A stretch of DNA of 7,595 bases, from positions 1 to 7,595 of the forward strand of contig QWQL01000219.1 in assembly GCA_003670825.1 (NCBI GenBank), written 5' to 3'. This stretch comes from Planctomycetota bacterium. GTDB lineage: Bacteria; Planctomycetota; Planctomycetia; Pirellulales; UBA1268. This document shows, piece by piece, positions 1 through 7,595 of the stretch; position 1 is the stretch's first letter, and every line of letters begins with the position of its first letter. The notes beneath the pieces were generated by a model. The model made no database searches, was not told the origin of the DNA, and was given only the letters and a program-made list of their open reading frames with translations. Position numbers and translations under genes: made by a program.

Positions 1-1
1 C

Positions 2-1093
2 GGCACATCCACAGACGAAGCCGTCAAGGCGGCGGCGGTCCGCTGCATCGGTGCGATCGGTGGAGCTGCGGAGGTGCGCGTGCTGCTGCAGTCCTTGACG
101 GCATCCGATCTGGAGAAAGCAGCAGCTCGTCGCGGCCTCGTGGTCGTGGGAGGTCCGAACACCGTCGCGTCCATCATGGCAGCCGCCAAGTCGGCGGAGC
201 CGGGCGTGCGGGCCACGCTCCTTGAAATTCTGGCAGACCGGCGCGAGCGGGCCGCGGTTGCCGACATCGCCGCTGCGGCCAGCGACGACAATGCCGTCGT
301 CCGGACAGCAGCCATGCGATCGCTGGGCAGGATGGGCGGACCGGATCAGGTGGCTGCAATGGTGCAGGGCGTTCTCAAGGCGGCCGCCGGTGCGGAACGC
401 GATCAAGCAGAACGGTCGCTCGTGGCGGTCTGCACTCAAAACAGCGGCAAAGACCTCGCTGCCGCTCTGTTTTTGAAGCAGTTCAAGTCGATAGATGACT
501 CGTCCTGTGAAACACTGCTGCCGACGGTCGGACGCGTCGGGGGCCTCGCCGCGGTCGCCATCGTCGAAGGAATGATCGCAGATCCCGACGCGTCCAAGCG
601 TAAGCTCGGCCTGACGGCGTTGACGAGGTGGCCAGACGCCAGCGTCTCGGAGCGGCTTCTCGACCTTCTGGGCAAGGCCAAGGATCCGGCGGAACGGGAA
701 CTGCTGCTGGGCTCGCTGATCCGGATCGCGCCGCTTCCCGACAACAAGCTCAACGACAAGCAGAAGCTGGAATTGCTCGAGAAGACGATGGCCCTCTGCC
801 AGCGCGATGAGGACCGTCGCCGGGTACTGGAGCGGGCGAACGCCATCCGCATGATCGAGACGCTGCGATTCGTCGTTCCCTATCTCGAGGATCCGAATCT
901 CGCGGAGCCGGCTTGCCTGAGCGTGGTCGAACTGGCGCACCATCGGAATCTCCGCGATGCCCACAAGGACGAGTTCACGAAGGCCCTCGACAGGGTGCTG
1001 GCACTCACGAAGAATGAAGAGTTGTTGGAGCGGGCCAGTCGCTACAAAGAGGGCCAGACTTGGGAACGCAAAAAGCCGGCCGCGAAGGGCTGA
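2..1093 (+). CDS. HEAT-repeat protein, C-terminal part (5' end outside window)
   Basis: The reading frame is open from base 2 and ends at TGA 1091-1093, giving 363 visible residues. The GTG at 74 is not taken as the start, because the 24 codons before it continue a helical repeat (DEAVKAAAVRCIGAIGG) in the same frame. The protein is a run of HEAT-like helix pairs: residues 5-32, about 36-65, 66-95, 96-128, about 145-185, 192-242 and about 265-305. The pattern is alternating Ala/Leu/Val-rich helices with short Asp/Gly/Pro turns (DDNAVVRTAAMRSLGRMGG; DPDASKRKLGLTALTRW). It ends in a charged tail, KKPAAKG. HEAT solenoids are protein-binding scaffolds and no catalytic residues are visible. In planctomycetes such tails often belong to longer exported proteins carrying other domains (for example DUF1080 or a c-type heme domain), but none is visible here. 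It converges on the DUF1501 operon with a 66-nt gap. The HEAT assignment is firm; the role is unknown. Confidence 0.85.
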   Translation, partial: GTSTDEAVKAAAVRCIGAIGGAAEVRVLLQSLTASDLEKAAARRGLVVVGGPNTVASIMAAAKSAEPGVRATLLEILADRRERAAVADIAAAASDDNAVVRTAAMRSLGRMGGPDQVAAMVQGVLKAAAGAERDQAERSLVAVCTQNSGKDLAAALFLKQFKSIDDSSCETLLPTVGRVGGLAAVAIVEGMIADPDASKRKLGLTALTRWPDASVSERLLDLLGKAKDPAERELLLGSLIRIAPLPDNKLNDKQKLELLEKTMALCQRDEDRRRVLERANAIRMIETLRFVVPYLEDPNLAEPACLSVVELAHHRNLRDAHKDEFTKALDRVLALTKNEELLERASRYKEGQTWERKKPAAKG

Positions 1094-1106
1094 GGACTAC
1101 CGGCCC
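1070..1106 (-). terminator. Possible weak intrinsic terminator for the DUF1501 operon
   Basis: Read on the minus strand, a short stem (GCCGG, complement of 1100-1104, pairing with CCGGC, complement of 1075-1079) is followed directly by five T (complement of 1070-1074). Two G-U pairs can extend the stem into the T run. The loop is about 20 nt, which makes it a weak hairpin, and the element lies partly inside the 3' end of the convergent HEAT gene. The position, 54-90 nt past the DUF1501 stop, is sensible for a terminator. The call rests on reading by eye without a folding calculation. Confidence 0.25.
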
Positions 1107-1159
1107 GCCGCTTGGGCGCAGGTCGGCCTTCAGCACACTTCGAGGCTCAGGGGCAACTC

Positions 1160-2638
<1,479 letters not shown>

Positions 2639-2644
2639 GGCAGG

Positions 2645-2650
2645 CTCCTT
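2645..2650 (-). promoter_or_regulatory. Shine-Dalgarno site of the DUF1501 gene
   Basis: The minus strand reads AAGGAG, then six bases (CCTGCC), then ATG at 2638-2636. This strong site at good spacing fixes the DUF1501 start. The 40-nt stretch between the two minus-strand genes (2639-2678) shows no terminator or obvious promoter, so co-transcription with independent ribosome loading is the simplest reading. Confidence 0.8.
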
Positions 2651-2678
2651 GGAAAGCGGGCTGGGACGAAGGGAAAGC

Positions 2679-5600
2679 TTAGTGATTGAATAAAAAAGCA
2701 GGGCTGTTGATCAAGGCCCACGCGAGATCCTGGATCGTAGTGAGCCTGAGATTGGCGACCTGCTGCGTGCTGGCGGCGTGTTCGGAACGCAGCCTGATCA
2801 CCGCCGGGTCGTCGAGCACAGGCTTCTGGGCCTCGGCCAGGTCCGCCGCCAAATTCACGAGCTTCTGGTCGGGAGGCAGTGGCAGCAACGCGGCGGCGAA
2901 TTCCTGGGAGAGTTTCCGACGCTCGGCGTCGTGTGTGGCAACGAGCGTGGCCAGCAGGGCGGAAAGTTCCGCAGACCTCTGCTCGCGAGGGAGCGCCACG
3001 ATCTCCGCTACGTGGGCTGGCACGCCCAGCGAGATCGGGGTTGCGGAGGCGGTGAACGAAATTCGCAACCGACCCAGTGAGTGCTTGCCACCCGGGAACC
3101 TCTGCTCGATCTTCAACGTCGCGAGCATCGGCTCCTTGAGTTCCAGCTTGTCCTTCACCTCGAACACCGCCCAGTGCGGCTCCTGGCTTCGTGGAGAGAC
3201 GGCCCAGCCACGACCGGGATTCATGTCGCCGTCGATGGCCAGATTGACGCCCATGTTGTCCTGCGAAAAGTCGGCAGCGGGCCGGTGCAAGGCGATGTGT
3301 TTCACCTCGGTGGGCCGTGCCAGTGGCGAGATCTCCAACACGATTTCGTTGACGACAAAGCCGCCGTCCGGGGCCCGGCCGCTGGCTCCGCGGGGCAGGC
3401 TGGGGTCAGGAATGGCCTCGAGTCGCAGGCCAGTCAGCAAAGGCAGCGAGAGGGGAATCGTCAGCGTCGTCGTGTCATCGGCCTGCGGGCCGCCCACCAG
3501 CACCGAGCCGTCGGCTAACTTCGTGAACGTGGCGTTGGCACGTGAGACAATCGTGTCGGGCACGGCCACCTGCCACACCGGAGCCTTGGCTGCCTCCACC
3601 TCGATGCGGGTCGTCGCTGCCTGCGGGTCGGCGTGGTATGTCTCGATTGACACGATCGCCTTGGCAAACCGATCGGCCCGCTTCTGCTCCAGGTCGATCC
3701 GCGTGGGCTCGTAGGCGGCCGTCGCGGTATCCAAGGATGTGCGCGAGGCCGCGATCCTCTGGAGGCGTTCCTGCTCGAGTTGAGACTGTTTCGCGGTCCA
3801 TTCTGTCTCGGCCTTCAATAGCTCGGCCGTGACCGCGACGTGATCGATGCTCACCTCGCCGGTCGCGGTCTTCACAGCAGCCACCTCGGCGGCACGGCTG
3901 GGGCGATTGAGAATCCGCATGAAGACCTCATCAATGAGCAGGTCGTCGTCGGGTTGGCTGGCCACCAACTTGGTCAGCTCGCTCTGGGGGTCGGCGAGGA
4001 CATTGCCCACGGCCGGGCCGCTCACCAGTGCCATCACCGGCCCCAACGCCAGGCCCCCCGCCCGCTCGCATTCGCAGGCGCTTTCTCGGGCCGGACGGCC
4101 GAACGTCTGCAGGAAGCCCCCGCCCAGCGCGCTCGACACGTCGGCCAGCTGCGCAGCCCGCGTGCCGACGGGATAGCCTGGGAACTTCGTCGGCGATCCC
4201 ACGACAGCATGCAGCGCGTCGAAGAGCGTCTCGGCCGGCAGCCTGCGGGGCAGAGCATGGGAGTAGTTGATGCGGTCGTCTACGTTCCACTTCCCACTCT
4301 CGATCGCCAGGCCATAGGTCCGCGATGTGCAGATTTCGGTGAGTAGCTTCCGCATGTCGAAGCCGCCGTCGATAAAGGATTTCGTGAGGTGGTCAAGCAA
4401 CGGCGGATTGCTGGGCGGGTTGCCGGCGCGGATGTCGTCGATCGGGTCGATGATGCCGGCCCCGAAGAGATAGCCCCACAGACGGTTGACGTAGCTCTTG
4501 GAGAAATAGGCGTTGTCGGGGGAGGTGACCCAAGCGGCCAGCTGCTGCCGGCGCGTAGCATTCTCAGGCACCGTATGGCGGCACTCGAACGGGAATTTTG
4601 GCGACACCGGCTTGTTGGTTCGCTCGTGCATCATCTCGCCGTCTGGCTTGTCGCCCACGATTTCGTAGAGCGGCTTAGCGCCCTCGACGGCCGTGCCACC
4701 GATCGTGCGATCGCCGCTCTCTGGATCCTTGGTGAGATCCACCTGCGCGAAGTAGGCGGCGGTCTGGAAGTATTGGTCCTGCGTCCAGCGTTCGAAGGGA
4801 TGATCGTGGCACTTGTTGCAGTTGAACCGCACGCCCAGGAAGAGGTGCGTGGTGTTCTCCATCGTGGCGGCCGGGTCGCGCAGCGTCTTGAAGTAGGCCG
4901 CGGCTGGGTGCTCGCGGTTGGAGCCGGTCGCTGTGAGGATCTCTCGGGCGAACTGGTCGTAGGGCGTGTTGGAGGCGACGTTGGCACGGACCCATTCACG
5001 CAGGCCCTTGGAACCCTCGGCACCGAGGAATTTCGGATTCACCTGCAGCAGGTCAGCCCACTTATTCGTCCAGTGCTCGATGAATGCATCGCTCGCTAGC
5101 AGCCGGCCCACGAGTTGCGTCCGCTTCGTGCGGGAGTCGCGGCCGTCGGCCATAAAGGCCCGCACTTCCGACGCCGCCGGGGGCAGACCGGTGAGATCGA
5201 GCGTTGCCCGCCTGAGAAACTCGGTGTCGGAGCAGAGCGGCGCCGGCTGGATCTTCATGGCCTTCCACTTGGCTGCCACGAGGTCGTCGAGCGGGCTCCA
5301 CGATTCCGGAGGCGTCCATGCGAAGCCGGAACGGTCGCCCATAACGGTGAGCGGGACCGCCACATAGGCGCCCTCGTAGCGGGCAAGGATCGGGGCCTCG
5401 CCCCGCCTGACGGCCGTCACTAGGCCAGAGCGATCCGTGGTGGCAACCTCGGGGTTGCCGCTTTCCAAGAATGACTCGCGGGTGACGTCCCGCGTGGTGC
5501 CGTCGGCATACTCGGCGACAACACGGAACTGTTGCCGGCGGCCGGCAACGTCGATCTCGGCCGCAGCAGGAAAGACCTTGATGCCCTTGATGCGTGGCGT

Positions 5601-7595
5601 CTGGGGATTGAGCCTCGCCCCCTGCTCGATCCAGCGACGCACGAGTTGGTAGGTGGGCTCCTCAACCTTCGCGAGCAGGCCTCCGGCGTGAGGGGCCGTG
5701 GCCGATGCCTTGAGAAGCATCAGACTGTCGTCTGGGCTGGCGAGATTCACCCGACGGCTGGCATGGTCGTCGGTAAAGGCCCGCACGTCGAAGATGGGAT
5801 CGTAGCCACGCAGCGACAGCTTGAAGCCGTTCTTGCCCTTGGCGGCACCGTGGCAGGTGCCCTGATTGCAGCCGAGCTTTGCGAGCACCGGACTGACGTC
5901 GCGGATGAAGTCGATGTCGGGCAGGTTGCCGGTGCCGACCACGCTGACAGGCAGATCGCGGAAGACCTGCGCCGACCCGGCTCCATGAACGATGCGAACT
6001 GCGCCCTGGCCATCGGCTAACGGGCGGAGGAGGCCGCCGGGCCCCGCCGAGACCAGCGGCGTTGCAGTGCCGACCACGGGTTCGATCCGCACGCTGCGGG
6101 TGAGGTCGACCGTGCGGCCGTCGACAAGCTGGCCGGTAATCACCAGTTGAGTGGAGGCGAAGGGGCCTGTCAGCGAGACGGCCACCGGCTCGACGATAAA
6201 GGAGACGACCCCGGCGGGCGAGACAGGCTCCGGTTCGACCGACGGCTCGGTGGGCCACGGCAGGGGCAGGGACGCTCGCGCCACGGCGGCGGCGTCGACC
6301 TGTGCGGCGGGAAAGCTGATGCCGGCGGCACCGGTAGAGCCGTCGAAGAACCGCACGATACCGTCGCCGCCACCCACGGCCACGGCGCCACTGGTGGGGT
6401 GGAATGCCACGGCATACGCAGGCGTAGTGGGAAGATCGACGCGGGAGATCAGCTTCGTAGCACCCTCGCGGAACGCATCGAATGTTTTCCACTCGGCCTC
6501 GGACCGCTGAGATCCTTTGCTGCGTGACTCGCCCGGCACCTTCGCCATGATGTCGAGGATGTTTTTCGGAACGTCCTGTGTGAGCCCGTAGCCGCAGACG
6601 ACCAGTTCGCCCTTGCCGTCGAGCGATCCCACCGCCGCGATCCGCTGTCCGTCCGACGAGAACCGCACGTTGAACACCCGCCCCGTCACTGGAAAGAGCG
6701 GAAAGATCAGGTTGGCATCGTCACCGATGACGCGGGCGGAGTGGCGGTGGATGCGGTAGACCCGCGGCATCCCGTCGGAGCCGGCGACGACGACGTGGTC
6801 GAGGCTCGGGTGGCGGTCGACGGCTGTCAGTCCGCCGCGAAGGGCTCCCGGCGTGATCGACGTGATATTGTCGACGAACCGCTGTGTGGCCAGTTCCGTG
6901 AGCTTGACGGTCATGTCGCGGCCCACGGAGATCACGTGATCCCCCTTGGGACCGAAAACCGTGTCGAGCACCCAGTCTTCATGGGCGCCCTGGTAGAGCA
7001 CCTGTTCGCCGGTCTCGGCCTTGATCGCCCGCAGGGTGTTGTCGGAACATCCGAAGGCGATCAACGTGCCGTCCGGCGACCACGACCCGCCGTAGAGGGT
7101 GTCGAACGTGACAGGCACCGACCGCAGTAGCGTGCCGTCGGCCACGTTCCATATCTGCACCTCGCCCATCCGCGCAGGGCTGCCGCCTGTGACAGCCAGC
7201 TTCGTGCCGTCGGGCGAAAATCGCACCCGCTCCACCCGCTCGGCCAGCCCGACCAACCGGCTGATCGGCGCCCGCGGCACCGTTCCATCCGCAACATCAA
7301 ATAGCAGCACCTCGTGGAAGCCCGACACGGCCAGCAGTTTTCCATCGGGCGAGAAGTCGAGCGACGTGATCACTGGCGGCCGCGAATAGACGGGGGGATG
7401 TTCCTTGTCGATCCGTTGGCCGGCGCTGGCCGGCGTGTCGTCGTGTGCGCCTTCGGCGATCCATCGACGCACCAGCGCGAGTTCGGCCGCCACCAACGGC
7501 TTGCCGGACTTCGGCATCTCCGCTTGGCCGCTGGCATCGGGTGTGATCTGCACGATCAGATGGCTCTCGTCGGGCTTGCCCGGCGCGATGCCCAC
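2679..7595 (-). CDS. Multidomain PSCyt1-WD40-Ig-cytochrome-BIG2-DUF1549-DUF1553 protein (5' end outside window)
   Basis: The frame is open from the right edge to TAA at 2681-2679, giving at least 1,638 residues. The edge GTG is not the start: the first 50 residues (GKPDESHLI, MPKSGKP, LVRRWIAEGA) are the second half of a PSCyt1 domain whose CxxCH must lie outside. Visible order by residue: PSCyt1 tail 1-50; seven WD40-like blades 72-420 with SPDG-type turns at 82, 127, 173 and 313 and a charged insertion at about 338-385; a Pro-rich linker 440-460; Ig-like domain about 461-553; PSCyt1-like domain 558-662 with CNQGTCH (576-582) and GFKLSLRGYDP; BIG2-like domain 669-751; DUF1549 about 765-955 with CNKCHDHPFERW (926-937); DUF1553 from about 1005 (NRLWGYLFGAGI, NPPSNPPLLDHL, SACECER, LNRPS) ending WALINSPAFLFNH. 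Residues about 1258-1320 are probably coiled coil, and 1335-1530 a beta-rich module. The heme motifs imply export and cytochrome c maturation. Function is unknown. It is the upstream operon partner of DUF1501. Confidence 0.93.
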   Translation of the reverse strand: MGIAPGKPDESHLIVQITPDASGQAEMPKSGKPLVAAELALVRRWIAEGAHDDTPASAGQRIDKEHPPVYSRPPVITSLDFSPDGKLLAVSGFHEVLLFDVADGTVPRAPISRLVGLAERVERVRFSPDGTKLAVTGGSPARMGEVQIWNVADGTLLRSVPVTFDTLYGGSWSPDGTLIAFGCSDNTLRAIKAETGEQVLYQGAHEDWVLDTVFGPKGDHVISVGRDMTVKLTELATQRFVDNITSITPGALRGGLTAVDRHPSLDHVVVAGSDGMPRVYRIHRHSARVIGDDANLIFPLFPVTGRVFNVRFSSDGQRIAAVGSLDGKGELVVCGYGLTQDVPKNILDIMAKVPGESRSKGSQRSEAEWKTFDAFREGATKLISRVDLPTTPAYAVAFHPTSGAVAVGGGDGIVRFFDGSTGAAGISFPAAQVDAAAVARASLPLPWPTEPSVEPEPVSPAGVVSFIVEPVAVSLTGPFASTQLVITGQLVDGRTVDLTRSVRIEPVVGTATPLVSAGPGGLLRPLADGQGAVRIVHGAGSAQVFRDLPVSVVGTGNLPDIDFIRDVSPVLAKLGCNQGTCHGAAKGKNGFKLSLRGYDPIFDVRAFTDDHASRRVNLASPDDSLMLLKASATAPHAGGLLAKVEEPTYQLVRRWIEQGARLNPQTPRIKGIKVFPAAAEIDVAGRRQQFRVVAEYADGTTRDVTRESFLESGNPEVATTDRSGLVTAVRRGEAPILARYEGAYVAVPLTVMGDRSGFAWTPPESWSPLDDLVAAKWKAMKIQPAPLCSDTEFLRRATLDLTGLPPAASEVRAFMADGRDSRTKRTQLVGRLLASDAFIEHWTNKWADLLQVNPKFLGAEGSKGLREWVRANVASNTPYDQFAREILTATGSNREHPAAAYFKTLRDPAATMENTTHLFLGVRFNCNKCHDHPFERWTQDQYFQTAAYFAQVDLTKDPESGDRTIGGTAVEGAKPLYEIVGDKPDGEMMHERTNKPVSPKFPFECRHTVPENATRRQQLAAWVTSPDNAYFSKSYVNRLWGYLFGAGIIDPIDDIRAGNPPSNPPLLDHLTKSFIDGGFDMRKLLTEICTSRTYGLAIESGKWNVDDRINYSHALPRRLPAETLFDALHAVVGSPTKFPGYPVGTRAAQLADVSSALGGGFLQTFGRPARESACECERAGGLALGPVMALVSGPAVGNVLADPQSELTKLVASQPDDDLLIDEVFMRILNRPSRAAEVAAVKTATGEVSIDHVAVTAELLKAETEWTAKQSQLEQERLQRIAASRTSLDTATAAYEPTRIDLEQKRADRFAKAIVSIETYHADPQAATTRIEVEAAKAPVWQVAVPDTIVSRANATFTKLADGSVLVGGPQADDTTTLTIPLSLPLLTGLRLEAIPDPSLPRGASGRAPDGGFVVNEIVLEISPLARPTEVKHIALHRPAADFSQDNMGVNLAIDGDMNPGRGWAVSPRSQEPHWAVFEVKDKLELKEPMLATLKIEQRFPGGKHSLGRLRISFTASATPISLGVPAHVAEIVALPREQRSAELSALLATLVATHDAERRKLSQEFAAALLPLPPDQKLVNLAADLAEAQKPVLDDPAVIRLRSEHAASTQQVANLRLTTIQDLAWALINSPAFLFNH
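5531..5549. repeat. Perfect 9+1+9 inverted repeat inside the large gene
   Basis: GTTGCCGGC (5531-5539) and GCCGGCAAC (5541-5549) are exact reverse complements around one central G. The element lies in the coding region for residues 683-689 (VAGRRQQ) at the start of the BIG2-like domain. In such GC-rich coding DNA this may be a by-product of Ala-Gly-Arg-Arg codons. No second copy was noticed in the window and no function is claimed. Confidence 0.5.

Noticed and set aside
74..76. GTG as the start of the HEAT-repeat gene
   Set aside because: The frame is open upstream and encodes another HEAT-like helix pair; no Shine-Dalgarno sequence precedes it.
2651..2678. Direct repeat GGAAAGC (2651-2657 and 2672-2678) in the gap between the minus-strand genes
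   Set aside because: Only two 7-base copies in a purine-rich gap; too short to support an operator call.
2686..3714. A 342-codon open frame on the plus strand opposite the C-terminal part of the large gene
   Set aside because: It is long but antisense to recognisable sequence (LRLEAIPDPSLP, FLFNH end). The Ser/Arg/Ala-rich composition without domains is typical of GC-rich shadow frames.
4389..5099. A 236-codon open frame on the plus strand opposite the DUF1549/DUF1553 region
   Set aside because: It is a shadow of the large gene; the minus strand there carries the conserved DUF1549 and DUF1553 motifs, including CNKCH.
5662..6492. A 276-codon frame on the minus strand in another phase within the large gene
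   Set aside because: The translation is Arg-rich low-complexity sequence, and the overlapping frame encodes the CX4CH domain and Ig-like domain.
7425..7437. Short tandem GGCCGGCG copies
   Set aside because: They encode ordinary linker residues (TPASAGQR) after the PSCyt1 tail, and short GC repeats of this length are expected in such DNA.
7593..7595. GTG at the right edge as the start of the large gene
   Set aside because: The residues that follow are the middle of a PSCyt1 domain with no signal peptide, so the gene continues beyond the window.

Overview
The window is GC-rich and looks like chromosomal sequence from a member of the Planctomycetota, probably of the Pirellula/Rhodopirellula type. 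The evidence is protein content: PSCyt1, PSCyt2 (DUF1549), PSD1 (DUF1553) and DUF1501 domains, a family set greatly expanded in that phylum. I cannot name a genus or species from sequence reading alone.

Layout. (1) Positions 2-1093, plus strand: the 3' part of a gene for a HEAT-repeat protein whose start lies left of the window. (2) Positions 1094-1159: a 66-nt gap between convergent genes, with only weak hairpins in and around it. (3) Positions 1160-2638, minus strand: a complete DUF1501 gene with a twin-arginine (Tat) export signal and a strong Shine-Dalgarno sequence. (4) Positions 2679-7595, minus strand: at least 1,638 codons of a very large secreted-type protein whose start lies right of the window. 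Its visible order is: C-terminal half of a PSCyt1 cytochrome-like domain, a seven-bladed WD40 propeller, an Ig-like domain, a second cytochrome-like domain with a CX4CH motif, a BIG2-like domain, DUF1549 with a CX2CH motif, and DUF1553 carrying a large internal insertion.

How they may work together. The large protein and the DUF1501 protein are co-directional with a 40-nt gap and very probably form one operon, a pairing that recurs across planctomycetes. The expected site of action is outside the cytoplasmic membrane, because DUF1501 has a Tat signal and the partner carries c-type heme motifs, which need periplasmic maturation. The biochemical role of this pair is not established; a redox or hydrolytic role on a substrate outside the membrane is inference only. 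The HEAT protein is convergent and need not be functionally linked.

The most notable point is the architecture of the large protein. It looks like a fusion of two proteins often encoded separately (PSCyt1-WD40, and Ig-DUF1549-DUF1553), with an extra module nested inside DUF1553. I see no RNA genes, CRISPR array, mobile element, prophage or defence system, and no new multi-gene system beyond this planctomycete gene pair.
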